A DNA stretch of 50,231 nt from Bacteroidota bacterium. GTDB taxonomy: Bacteria; Bacteroidota; Bacteroidia; B-17B0; Aurantibacillaceae. Of this stretch, positions 25,214-33,927 are shown piece after piece. The stretch spans positions 8,056 through 58,286 of the forward strand of contig JABDDQ010000006.1 of assembly GCA_013287545.1 (NCBI GenBank), in the 5' to 3' direction. Every line of letters starts with the position of its first letter. The first letter of the stretch is position 1. A program made the translations under genes and the position numbers. The notes below the pieces were generated by a model. It ran no database searches. It worked only from the letters and a program-made list of their open reading frames with translations, and was not told where the DNA came from.

Positions 25214-26171
25214 AAATAACTTTATCTGCTATATATCTTATAGCCTTACCATCTTTTTTATCTTGAATAGAATATGTTTTATCCTCTAAGTAATATTGAA
25301 TACACAATAATGGGTCGTTATATCCGAATTTTGCTCTTAACGAACATGCACTCGATATTCTCGGGTTTATTTCTAACAAATAAACTTTTTCCTGTTGTTT
25401 TCTAAATTGAAAATTAGTCGGCCCTTGAGGATTAAATATTTTCACTAATTCCTTTACTGCCTTTTCAAGCTGGCTATCTTCTTTTATAGTAAAAACTTTT
25501 TCTGATGCTCCAGCTTTAGATAAGTACCTTCTCAATATTAAACTATCTACAAAACCTCCATTTCCGTCTCCAAATAAAGAAATTGTATACTCTTCATCAT
25601 CTGTGCCTACGTATGGCTGAAAAAGAGTGCTCTCACTAACTTCATCAGCAAATATGGTAAAGTCCTCTTCATTTTTAATAATATGAAAACCTTTGGCGGC
25701 ATAAGAGCTCTTAGGTTTAATAATAAAAGGAAGTCCAATTTTGTCAACAGCTGTTTTGTAATTTAATCCGGTATAGGTTGGGATTAAAAAACTGTAAGAT
25801 TTACCTTTTAAAAATTCGTACATCTTCCATTTGTCTCTAGAAAGGTGTACCAGTTCCGTTTTATTCAGCACTATTTTTGCATTAAATAAATGATGATTAT
25901 CTATAAAGTAGTATAAATCTTGCTCTATACCTGGAAAAATTATATCGATTTTAGAATCATCAATTATTTTTGATATAACTTTTTTATACTCAGGATCGCT
26001 TGTATATGGCACTTGTACAAATTTATCACAAACATATTTACCATAATTTTCTTCGAAAACATCTACTCCAACTATTTTACAATTTACATTAGCTAATTTT
26101 AAGCTTTCTATAATGCCATAACCAATAATTGCCCCCACCCCAGTAACTAATATATTGTAAGTCTTTTTCAT
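25206..26171 (-). CDS. ATP-grasp ligase (carbamoyl-phosphate-synthase-like)
   Basis: This 321-residue protein combines an N-terminal nucleotide-binding-like domain (YNILVTGVGAIIGYGIIESL) and an ATP-grasp domain. Visible ATP-grasp parts are KWKMYEFLKG, the lysine strand GLPFIIKPKSSYAAKGFHII, LFQPYVGTDDEEYTISLFGD, and the magnesium-site strand VYLLEINPRISS. ATP-grasp enzymes activate a carboxylate as acyl phosphate and join it to an amine or thiol. In polysaccharide clusters they may attach amino acids or other carboxylates to sugars, but the substrates here are unknown. It overlaps the SDR gene upstream by one base (TAATG) and the phosphoesterase gene downstream by eight bases. It is a different subfamily from the second ATP-grasp protein at 41354-42574. 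Confidence 0.88.
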   Translation of the reverse strand: MKKTYNILVTGVGAIIGYGIIESLKLANVNCKIVGVDVFEENYGKYVCDKFVQVPYTSDPEYKKVISKIIDDSKIDIIFPGIEQDLYYFIDNHHLFNAKIVLNKTELVHLSRDKWKMYEFLKGKSYSFLIPTYTGLNYKTAVDKIGLPFIIKPKSSYAAKGFHIIKNEEDFTIFADEVSESTLFQPYVGTDDEEYTISLFGDGNGGFVDSLILRRYLSKAGASEKVFTIKEDSQLEKAVKELVKIFNPQGPTNFQFRKQQEKVYLLEINPRISSACSLRAKFGYNDPLLCIQYYLEDKTYSIQDKKDGKAIRYIADKVIYE

Positions 26172-26983
26172 TAAATCAGGTTATAGGCATTTGTAAAATA
26201 ATACATCAAATCATGTTGTCTATTAATTTTTAATACCAACTCATTGCTTTGCTTGGGTATATAATAAGGCAAACCCTCTTTTTCCCCTACCACAATTAAT
26301 TCTTTTGAACTATAATTTTTGTTTAAACTCGTTAACTGCCTAATTAGCTCGTCAAAAGAAAGTGTAAAAACATCTAAATGCGCATTAAATACTCCCGTCA
26401 TTTTTTTTGATATAATTTCTTCTATTATACTTATAGCTAATTCAACAGGCATATAATTTCGATAACATACTTTATTGTTTGAAAAAATTGTAATTGGATT
26501 ACCAGATTTAATTTCTTTTAGTAAATAATAAAGGCCTGCTTGTGATTTTCTTGACAGCCCTTTTGCATCAAACAACTGAGTAAATCTTAAAATCGAATAA
26601 TTATCACTATTCATTTCTGTTTGTATATAATCTTCAGGAATTGCTTTCTTTAAATTATAACAATTTGAAAATCGATTTTCAAGTAAGGCAGAAATACTTG
26701 ATATATGAATTAATTTTGCACCTGAATGGTTACAAAACGAAACTACATCTTCTATACACTGAAGGGTTTGTATATATGATAAATTTAATGGATTAATATT
26801 ATTAATTACAATATCATACTTTTTACTGGTAACCTCGCTTAACAAATCTTTACCGGCGCTGTATTTTATTCCATTTTTATTTAACTGATTTGCATATGTA
26901 AAATCCAAGTGATTTTTTTCACTAAAATATTGATTCAAATAACTCCCTAAAAATCCGGTACCTCCAATTAGTAAAATGTTCAT
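26171..26983 (-). CDS. NAD-dependent epimerase/dehydratase (extended SDR)
   Basis: The 270-residue protein starts with the Rossmann dinucleotide motif ILLIGGTGFLGSYLNQ. It continues with VINNINPL, IHISSISALLE, the catalytic pair CYNLKKA (Tyr-x-x-x-Lys) and YSILRFTQLFDAKG. It is shorter than typical GalE-like enzymes (about 310-340) and lacks much of the C-terminal substrate lid. Members act on nucleotide sugars as epimerases, dehydratases or reductases; NAD or NADP and the exact substrate cannot be told. It is coupled to the ATP-grasp gene through a one-base overlap and lies 37 bases after the methyltransferase gene. Confidence 0.85.
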   Translation of the reverse strand: MNILLIGGTGFLGSYLNQYFSEKNHLDFTYANQLNKNGIKYSAGKDLLSEVTSKKYDIVINNINPLNLSYIQTLQCIEDVVSFCNHSGAKLIHISSISALLENRFSNCYNLKKAIPEDYIQTEMNSDNYSILRFTQLFDAKGLSRKSQAGLYYLLKEIKSGNPITIFSNNKVCYRNYMPVELAISIIEEIISKKMTGVFNAHLDVFTLSFDELIRQLTSLNKNYSSKELIVVGEKEGLPYYIPKQSNELVLKINRQHDLMYYFTNAYNLI

Positions 26984-27020
26984 TAGTTAAATAAATCTAT
27001 TAATTTAAAGTGTAGATTTA

Positions 27021-27872
27021 TTATTTTGTAGCAACAAAGCCTACATATTTATATAAATGTCTTGCCAATGGCATTGAGTTATGCAGTACCTCATTGAAAA
27101 ATTTTGCCGTTACCAAATTACTATCTTTGTCAAAATTTGGATTATTTACAACCAAAGTTTCACCTAAAAACCAGTGGTACTTAATATCAACTTTAGAAAA
27201 CCCTGCCTCTAAAAGTGTTTCTGTTAACTCTTCTTCTCTAAATCCACCCTTGATATTCTTACCATACTCTGCGGTATTGTATATTTCCTTATTCACACCA
27301 AAGGTTTTTTCAATATCCTCATCTTTATGATTTACCTCTTCTACCTCGCGCTTTACTAAGGGCGAATAGTTTCCGTTTCTCTCTAACTTATTAACTGCTT
27401 CCCAAAAATAATAGTTAGGATCTAATTCATTTACAAAAATGCCCCCTTTTCTTAATGCTTTTGCAGCTGTTTCTATAGTTGGTTTTATATCATATAGATG
27501 ATGAAGAAAGGAGTGAGCCGTGGCCATGTCATATTTTCCCTCTTGCACAGGATATGAGCCTGTATCATGATTAATTAACTCAATTTTAGCATGTCCCGAT
27601 TTATCTACTCTATCAAGCATTACTTGTGTAACATCAACTCCTGTAATTTCATCCACAAATTCTTTCATTAGGTTAATCATAAAACCTGTGCCACATCCCA
27701 AATCCAACACTTTTTTAACCCCAACAGCGTCAATTTCTTTTTTAAGAAGAGCTTTTACTCTTTTTAGATTTTCTGGTCTGTATTGAGGCTCTAATTTTTC
27801 GTACTCATGAGACGATTTAGTATATAGCTCAATGTTAGCATTTATTACCTCTTTGTATTTTTCTATATTCAT
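27021..27872 (-). CDS. Class I SAM-dependent methyltransferase
   Basis: The 283-residue protein has a Rossmann-type SAM domain with motif I VLDLGCGTGFMINLMKEF (about 56-73), the acidic motif II residue in EITGVDVTQVMLDR, motif III KYDMATAHSFLHHL and the post-motif KALRKGGIFVNELDP. The family includes O- and N-methyltransferases of small molecules and sugars. The target is probably a sugar of the glycan or its nucleotide precursor, given the place between an SDR gene and a PhyH-type dioxygenase gene. The N-terminal 45 residues are helical (YKEVINANIELYTKSSHEYE). It is not closely similar to the two other methyltransferases in the cluster, which share their own pattern. Confidence 0.88.
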   Translation of the reverse strand: MNIEKYKEVINANIELYTKSSHEYEKLEPQYRPENLKRVKALLKKEIDAVGVKKVLDLGCGTGFMINLMKEFVDEITGVDVTQVMLDRVDKSGHAKIELINHDTGSYPVQEGKYDMATAHSFLHHLYDIKPTIETAAKALRKGGIFVNELDPNYYFWEAVNKLERNGNYSPLVKREVEEVNHKDEDIEKTFGVNKEIYNTAEYGKNIKGGFREEELTETLLEAGFSKVDIKYHWFLGETLVVNNPNFDKDSNLVTAKFFNEVLHNSMPLARHLYKYVGFVATK

Positions 27873-27895
27873 GTCTTTAATTATTTAATTATAAA

Positions 27896-28702
27896 TTATT
27901 CCTGCCCACCTTTATAAAATCTTTTTTCTTCCGGCTGAAAAAATTCTTCTAAAGTCGAAGGTAATCTGGTATCAAAACCAATAATACGCCTTGCTTGACT
28001 ATTTAATTGATTTGAAATTTCAGGTGGAATAAACCGCACCCAATCCATTCTTTGTTTCATATATGGCCTACACATATTTATGGTAAGTGCATGTCTAAAT
28101 GTATTTGTATTGTTAACGCCAGCAGCGTGCCATAGCCGTGCGTTTAATACAACAATTGAACCTTTTTTACATGTTAATCTAATACTTTTCTTTTTAAATA
28201 ACTCTTCGGAAGGAACCATATCTGTATTGTGAGATCCAGGCAAAACATAAGTAGCTCCATTTTCGAGTGTAAAATCATCTAAGGCCCAAATAACACCTAA
28301 ATTAGTTGGATAATTGGGAATAAATCTTGGACAATCTATATGCATTCTACTACCATAATTATTCCCATTAGGAGGCAATGAAGATGACGTATAGGCATAC
28401 ATTATCCAAAAATCTCCCAATATAGAAGCAATTAATTGTTGCAATCTTGGGTCTTCAAATGTTTTGCCAAATACAATATCTTTACATAGTAAATCATGCA
28501 TATGATACTTATCTAATATACTCCTCTCTGATTGGTCAAAAGGAATATACTCGCTAATTGCTTTTTCTAATCTTGCCCTTAAAAAATCGCAATGTTCCGT
28601 TTTAAAAAAATCAGGTACAACATTATATCCTAAAGTAGTCATGTTAAAAACATGATCATCAATAAATTCTTTAGGATACTTATTAAAATGTGAAAACTCC
28701 AT
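27896..28702 (-). CDS. Phytanoyl-CoA dioxygenase (PhyH) family oxygenase
   Basis: The 268-residue protein has the double-stranded beta-helix layout of Fe(II)/2-oxoglutarate oxygenases. The iron facial triad is visible as RMHIDCPRF (His121, Asp123) and RLWHAAGVNNT (His192), and an Arg two lines further (FRHALTINM, Arg203) fits the 2-oxoglutarate carboxylate. DFTLENGATYVLPGSHN is the typical strand-turn between them. Such enzymes hydroxylate unactivated carbons of small molecules, lipids or sugars. In this cluster a hydroxylated sugar or acyl substituent is the natural guess, but nothing in the sequence fixes it. It lies between a methyltransferase and a lipid-linked-sugar-type GT2 gene, 23 and 11 bases away. 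Confidence 0.88.
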   Translation of the reverse strand: MEFSHFNKYPKEFIDDHVFNMTTLGYNVVPDFFKTEHCDFLRARLEKAISEYIPFDQSERSILDKYHMHDLLCKDIVFGKTFEDPRLQQLIASILGDFWIMYAYTSSSLPPNGNNYGSRMHIDCPRFIPNYPTNLGVIWALDDFTLENGATYVLPGSHNTDMVPSEELFKKKSIRLTCKKGSIVVLNARLWHAAGVNNTNTFRHALTINMCRPYMKQRMDWVRFIPPEISNQLNSQARRIIGFDTRLPSTLEEFFQPEEKRFYKGGQE

Positions 28703-28713
28703 TCAAATAAAAA

Positions 28714-29655
28714 TTAAAAGTTAATTTTTTCATTTATAATATATAAAGGCCTGTTTTGTACTTCTTTTAAAATTCTTCCTATATACAAGGAAGCAAACCC
28801 TATCACCATAATTTGTATACCTCCTAAAAATGTGATTAATGAAACCGTAGAAGTATAACCTGCCTGATAATCGATAAAAAACACTTTAGAAGTCATTAAA
28901 AATATAGTCATTAAAAATCCAAGTACAGCAATTAAACTTCCTAATCCAACAATCAACCTCAAAGGGTAATCAGAAAAAGAAATAATTGAATCAATAGCCA
29001 TTAATAATCGCTTCTTAAAGTTATACGACGACTTACCCACTTCTCTTTCTTTATGTATTATAGGTAAATATCCATGTTTAAAACCTATCCAAGTTTCTAA
29101 TCCTGGTATATATCTCGATTTTTCGGTTAAAGAATTATATGTGTCAACAAATTTACGATTCATAATTCGTAAAGTAGTAACATTAAGAGGCATATTACTC
29201 TTTGTAAGAAAATTAAGTACAAAGGCAAATGATTTAGATGTGAAACGATTTACCATGCTCGTTTTTCTCTCTTCGGCTAAGCCATATACTATATCAAACT
29301 TACTTTCAATCATAAAATTTAATAGTTTTGGTATTTCGGATGGAGGTTCCTGCATATCAACATTCAACATACCAACATACTTGCCTGATGCATTTTTATA
29401 TCCGCAGCTTAATGCAATATGTTGCCCAAAATTTCTACTTAAGTCGATTACCTTTATAAATTTCTTTTCTTTTGACAGCTTAACTAAATAATTCATAGAA
29501 TCATTTGAACTGCCATCATTTACAAAAATTAACTCTACCTCATTTTCAATATTTTCTTTACCGATATACTTTTGAAATATTTTTTCATACTCTATAGAAA
29601 AAGCTTCAGCTAAAAAACCATCATTATATATTGGAACAATAAAAGAATAAAGCAT
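28714..29655 (-). CDS. GT2 glycosyltransferase, DPM1/GtrB-like
   Basis: The 313-residue protein has a GT-A domain (SFIVPIYNDGFLAEAF, FVNDGSSNDSMNYL, GMLNVDMQEPP as the metal-binding D-x-D region, YGLAEERKTSMVNR). Two TM helices near the end follow (about 231-256 and 265-292; LIVGLGSLIAVLGFLMTIF). This architecture is that of enzymes transferring a sugar from a nucleotide to polyprenyl phosphate at the inner membrane (DPM1, ArnC, GtrB). The product would be a lipid-linked sugar donor for a periplasmic GT-C transferase, and two multi-pass candidates lie next in the cluster (30473 and 32059). No GtrA-like small flippase gene is present in the window. The gap after it (29656-29752) is AT-rich with no motif I recognise. 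Confidence 0.9.
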   Translation of the reverse strand: MLYSFIVPIYNDGFLAEAFSIEYEKIFQKYIGKENIENEVELIFVNDGSSNDSMNYLVKLSKEKKFIKVIDLSRNFGQHIALSCGYKNASGKYVGMLNVDMQEPPSEIPKLLNFMIESKFDIVYGLAEERKTSMVNRFTSKSFAFVLNFLTKSNMPLNVTTLRIMNRKFVDTYNSLTEKSRYIPGLETWIGFKHGYLPIIHKEREVGKSSYNFKKRLLMAIDSIISFSDYPLRLIVGLGSLIAVLGFLMTIFLMTSKVFFIDYQAGYTSTVSLITFLGGIQIMVIGFASLYIGRILKEVQNRPLYIINEKINF

Positions 29656-29752
29656 TTGTAATTTTACAGGTAAATATCGTTCTTTTTTAAGAATTCTTAT
29701 ATAAAATTCAAAGGATTTCGAGTATTATAAATAATTATACTAAAAATACTTC

Positions 29753-30445
29753 TTAAACAACATATTTCATATAGTTTTTGGCATTGTTACCAGTATTAAA
29801 AATCAAATCAAGTATGGTAACTCCATGAGCAAACGGGCCATATACCTGTTTATATTCTTTATATCCACTATAATCCATCCACTCAATATCTATAGACTCT
29901 TCTTTAAACAAATTAGTTTGTAAATAATTTTTTGCTGCTGGGCCAGATATGTAACTATTAGCATTAAGCTTCTTACAAGCCTCTATTAATCTCATATTTC
30001 TATCGCCCTGCAAATTAAGTTCTCTTGAGTCAATAATTTGAGTTTTAATTTCAAGTATTTCACAAATAGCTTTTATAAATGAAATATTTATTTCCGAAAT
30101 TAAATTACTTTGATTTTCATATAGACTAAATATGCTCTCTTTAAATTGATTAAAATGAGCAGCTCTCGAATAGCTCCCTTGCAATGAAGAGATGTGTTTT
30201 CTCTGCCAATTATTAGTAGAAATTTTAGATTCAAATATTTTCTGGCCTAGATTTTCCTGCCTTACAGGTATGGTTAACCACTGTAATCCGTTTTGAGTGC
30301 TAATTAAATTTCTGTTTCTCCAATCATTTTTTGTATACTGCACTTCATCATATATCACAAAAACATCTGACTTGGCTATTAAATCAAAATACCCTTTCCA
30401 TGGTATATAGTTAGATTGAAGTATAGAAATTTTTCTTTTTTCCAT
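29753..30445 (-). CDS. WbqC family protein
   Basis: The 230-residue protein matches the WbqC-like family in its N-terminal signature ISILQSNYIPWKGYFDLI, then VFVIYDEVQYTKNDWRNRN, LTIPVRQ, and the C-terminal SYISGPAAKNYLQ with IEWMDYSGYKEY. WbqC proteins occur in O-antigen and other surface-sugar clusters; the biochemical function is not established as far as I know. No metal or nucleotide motif is obvious, but the Q-x-N-x-I-P-W-x-G-Y-F segment is nearly invariant in what I recall. A second, diverged copy lies at 36460-37185. The upstream neighbour is a GT-C-like membrane protein. I give no reaction. Confidence 0.88.
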   Translation of the reverse strand: MEKRKISILQSNYIPWKGYFDLIAKSDVFVIYDEVQYTKNDWRNRNLISTQNGLQWLTIPVRQENLGQKIFESKISTNNWQRKHISSLQGSYSRAAHFNQFKESIFSLYENQSNLISEINISFIKAICEILEIKTQIIDSRELNLQGDRNMRLIEACKKLNANSYISGPAAKNYLQTNLFKEESIDIEWMDYSGYKEYKQVYGPFAHGVTILDLIFNTGNNAKNYMKYVV

Positions 30446-30472
30446 TTTTTAATTCTTTGTTACAACAAAAAA

Positions 30473-32059
30473 TTATCCTTTTTTCGATATATATACTCCA
30501 TAAACTCCCAAAAATAAAACAAAAAAGATAATAGCAATTACTTTCAAAACTTGAATCCATTTTGTTTTACTATTAATTAGGTGATTAGCATTCATGCCCA
30601 TTATTAAAAATGCAGGATAATAACAAAATAATCCCCTTTGCTCTTTTACTGTAAAATAAGCCACATACAACATAATTAAAAAAACAGACGGTATATATAT
30701 ATAATAATATGTTTTAAAATTATTTACATTAATAAATGCAAAAATTGATACTAAAATAATTAGGGATATAAAAAACACATTTAAAAAAGCATTTAAGTAT
30801 AGGAATATAATGTTAAAGAAGCTAGTACTCTTATTAAAAACATCTTGAGTTGGTTGGTATAAAAAATTTATTGCTTCATCTTTTTTGGTTTTAATTTTAA
30901 ATGCCATGTTTATATTATTTTCAAGTACATTTTTAGCTCTTTTTATCTGCATTTCAAATTTTTCAAACAGCTCCTTCCGTCTATCTGATTTTGGGGTTGC
31001 TTTTAATACAGATTCAATAGTCGTTCTGATACTTTGTAAGGAGTCTATAGTAAACCCATCTCCAAAAACGACAGAAGGAAATACTGTATTTGGAGGTCTC
31101 TCTAATTTAGCTTGTTTCAACATATCGTCAGAATAAAACCAAAGCCAATTTGACGTTTTACTATTATAAGATGTTGTATAAAAATCACCACCAAAATCAA
31201 CAATATAATTTTTTATTTCAGGAGCACATTCTGAGAATTCTGATATTTTATCTGGTCTAATAGAATATTCCATAAATATGAACTCTTTTGTTTTTACGTA
31301 ATTACGTAATGTCCATAAGCCAGTAAAAAAGATTATAATACCAATTAATAAGATTACTGGTTTATTTGATTTGATAAAAAAACTGACTCCTTGTTTGATG
31401 GAGGGAAATTTTGCAATCCTTATACAAAAAAGAGGTAAAAAAACAATCATAAAAGGCCGTAAAAAAAACAACCAAGTAAATAGCATACAAATTAAAAAAA
31501 AAACAAGATTAATTTTAAACTCTTTTTGTTGAAGCAAATAACAACTTACTATAATAAATAGAGAAATAGCTATAGTTTCAGATAAAATAATACTACTGTA
31601 CTGGTTTAAATATGAACCAATTGATAAAAATAAAAATAAAAATAACGCTCCATTTATAATTTTATATCTGCACTTGTTTTTTAAATAAAAAAACAAATAG
31701 GTTACCGCAATTGACAATAGTAGTACTTGAAATATTATAAAAATTTTAATTGCCGAAGAAATAGAAAATAAAAATAAAAGAGGCGCCAATATAGATGCCA
31801 TACCTGGCATTCTGTAAACATATTCAGTTACACCATCATTAAACCCCGACCGATACTCTCCATTATTAACCAAATTTAAAGATGTTTTCAAATAATCAAC
31901 CCCATCTCCATGAAAGTCTTCTAATGTATATTTTGTTGTTAAGCTAAAATTAAATACTATAACTAAATAAAATATCTTTAGAATAAATATTAAAGAAAAA
32001 ATAACTAATCTTTCCTTATTTATTTTTAGGCGATTTACTATTGAGTCAATAATTATCAT
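30473..32059 (-). CDS. Multi-pass GT-C-like glycosyltransferase (ArnT/GT39-like)
   Basis: The 528-residue protein has about ten or more hydrophobic helices. Directly after the first helix comes an extracytoplasmic loop with DFHGDGVDYLKTSLNLVNNG and then EYVYRMPGM. The acidic residues at this position and the Y-R-x-P pattern are what is expected in GT-C enzymes that use polyprenyl-phosphate sugars on the periplasmic side (ArnT, PMT family). A large soluble loop (about 255-385, including FGDGFTIDS) separates the helix blocks. Together with the DPM1/GtrB-like enzyme it could decorate the glycan after export. It overlaps the upstream gene by one base (TAATG). A T10 run lies in the coding strand near 31494-31503, a possible slippage site. 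Confidence 0.75.
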   Translation of the reverse strand: MIIIDSIVNRLKINKERLVIFSLIFILKIFYLVIVFNFSLTTKYTLEDFHGDGVDYLKTSLNLVNNGEYRSGFNDGVTEYVYRMPGMASILAPLLFLFSISSAIKIFIIFQVLLLSIAVTYLFFYLKNKCRYKIINGALFLFLFLSIGSYLNQYSSIILSETIAISLFIIVSCYLLQQKEFKINLVFFLICMLFTWLFFLRPFMIVFLPLFCIRIAKFPSIKQGVSFFIKSNKPVILLIGIIIFFTGLWTLRNYVKTKEFIFMEYSIRPDKISEFSECAPEIKNYIVDFGGDFYTTSYNSKTSNWLWFYSDDMLKQAKLERPPNTVFPSVVFGDGFTIDSLQSIRTTIESVLKATPKSDRRKELFEKFEMQIKRAKNVLENNINMAFKIKTKKDEAINFLYQPTQDVFNKSTSFFNIIFLYLNAFLNVFFISLIILVSIFAFINVNNFKTYYYIYIPSVFLIMLYVAYFTVKEQRGLFCYYPAFLIMGMNANHLINSKTKWIQVLKVIAIIFFVLFLGVYGVYISKKG

Positions 32060-33927
32060 TAATGATTTTTTTTAGAAAGAAAAAGAAATTTGCTTTCACT
32101 ATCCGAAATAATAGTTACTAACGACGTATCAAAATTCAATAATTTTTTAGAACAAATTAAATAATCTATCTTATTGCTTTTAAAATATTCATTCACATTA
32201 CATTCTTCTGTATATATAGGAAAAGCCTCTATCCATTTCTCCACTTTTTCAAAAGAATCTTTATTTTTAGAATTTTTATCGCTTAATAATGTATCCTTAC
32301 AGGTTAAATTAGGTAAATTACAATTATCTGTTAAATAAGAAATAAAGCTCCCCATCTGTATAGTTACACAGCTTCTGGATTTTGGATCTAAATCATTTAA
32401 ATCAGCTTTACATAATACAAAGCCACCTTTTAACTTTTCATTTGTATTAAGGTAAGTCCTTACTTGTTGTACCCAATTACCGCTAACATTATTTTGTAAT
32501 AAATTTTTATTTTCTAAACTTACAGATAGTGTTTTAAGGCTATAGGACGAGTTAAAAACATATAAACAAAATATAATAAGTATACCCACAACAGAAAATT
32601 TAACGCTATTATTTTTAAAATAATCGATAGCTACTAAAATTGTTATAATTACTATAAAACCACAAGATGAATAAGAAAAATAAGGGAACTGATATGAATT
32701 ATCTAATCTATTCAGTCCCTGAAAAAGAATTACTCCAATTATAACTTGTAGTATGATAAAATAAAATATATTCTTAAATTCATTTGTTTTTACTACATAT
32801 TTACTAATTAAAAAAGCGCTTAAAATAAGCAATGAGCATTCAATAAATAAAGTTGTTATACTATGTAAAACCGCTTTCCATATACCTAAACTTTGAAATA
32901 CAATGTCTTTAAAAGAGTGATTAATTACTAAATTAACAATCGGTGCAAATAATTTAAAAAGAAAAAAATTTAGCACACATGCTACTATTAACAATGTATT
33001 TAGTAAAATAAAATTCTTCCTGAAAATAACTTTTCGGTACACCAAAAATAAACTTAATAAAAAAGTACTCCCGAAGAGACATGGGATTATGATTACAGAA
33101 ACAGTTCCTCCCAAAATAACAGTTAAATATAAATTAAACCATTTTTTCTCAATTATAAAATAAAATAAAGGTAACAAAATATAATAGTAGGTAATAAAAT
33201 TAGGTCGCATCCAAAAATCAGTATACACCGGAAAACCAGAACCAAATATACTTATCATATACAGGGGCAATGTAGAAAGACATAGAAAAAGTAAGAAGGT
33301 TAAAAATCTATTACTTCTAATAAACCCTAAAACACCAAAAGAAATACTTGATATAAAAAATGGATAAGTAACGTACTTAAGAGCAATTATCGCCTTAATT
33401 GAAAAAGGCAAGGTAATTAATGAAGTTATCCACATTTCAAAATAATGATATGGTGTAACACCATGAAAAAGGGTGTTATATTGATTGTAGAAATGGTAAA
33501 AATTTTCCTGCTTAAATTCTCTAAATGAATAAGCAATTTTTGAGTAAAACCTCACATCATATTCAATTGAGGTTGGTAAGGTATAACAACCATATAAAAT
33601 AAATACAACAGGAAAAATATACAGTATAGGAATCAACTCTTTATAATTTAATTTATCAAATTTAAATCGATTATTATTTTTAAAACATAAATAAGTAAGC
33701 ACAATACTCGAAAGAAGATTTATAGTTTTAAACTCAGTTATTATACAAGAATATAGGCAAACAATAGTAAAAATCCCCAAAAACGAATTTAAAAAATATG
33801 TTTTTATAGTATTGTTTAGCTTAACATTATAAAGCATTAATCCGACTAATAAACTTATTACAAATAATAGCAAACCAATGCAAGAGAAAATTAGAAGTTG
33901 GATTATACTATAGCTTGAGCCAATCAT
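32059..33927 (-). CDS. Large multi-pass membrane protein, possible GT-C transferase
   Basis: The 622-residue protein has roughly a dozen hydrophobic helices (residues 1-475) and a soluble C-terminal domain of about 140 residues (NNVSGNWVQQVRTYLNTNEK onward). After the third or fourth helix a loop reads SIEYDVRFYSKIAYSFREFK and then GVTPYHYFEMWI. An acidic residue in this first large outward loop, followed by aromatic and proline positions, is common in GT-C enzymes, but I cannot assign a family. A Wzy-like polymerase or lipid-linked sugar transferase are alternatives. It shares a one-base overlap with the GT-C-like gene downstream and a 20-base overlap with the NodZ-like gene upstream, so the three appear coupled. 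Confidence 0.65.
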   Translation of the reverse strand: MIGSSYSIIQLLIFSCIGLLLFVISLLVGLMLYNVKLNNTIKTYFLNSFLGIFTIVCLYSCIITEFKTINLLSSIVLTYLCFKNNNRFKFDKLNYKELIPILYIFPVVFILYGCYTLPTSIEYDVRFYSKIAYSFREFKQENFYHFYNQYNTLFHGVTPYHYFEMWITSLITLPFSIKAIIALKYVTYPFFISSISFGVLGFIRSNRFLTFLLFLCLSTLPLYMISIFGSGFPVYTDFWMRPNFITYYYILLPLFYFIIEKKWFNLYLTVILGGTVSVIIIPCLFGSTFLLSLFLVYRKVIFRKNFILLNTLLIVACVLNFFLFKLFAPIVNLVINHSFKDIVFQSLGIWKAVLHSITTLFIECSLLILSAFLISKYVVKTNEFKNIFYFIILQVIIGVILFQGLNRLDNSYQFPYFSYSSCGFIVIITILVAIDYFKNNSVKFSVVGILIIFCLYVFNSSYSLKTLSVSLENKNLLQNNVSGNWVQQVRTYLNTNEKLKGGFVLCKADLNDLDPKSRSCVTIQMGSFISYLTDNCNLPNLTCKDTLLSDKNSKNKDSFEKVEKWIEAFPIYTEECNVNEYFKSNKIDYLICSKKLLNFDTSLVTIISDSESKFLFLSKKNH

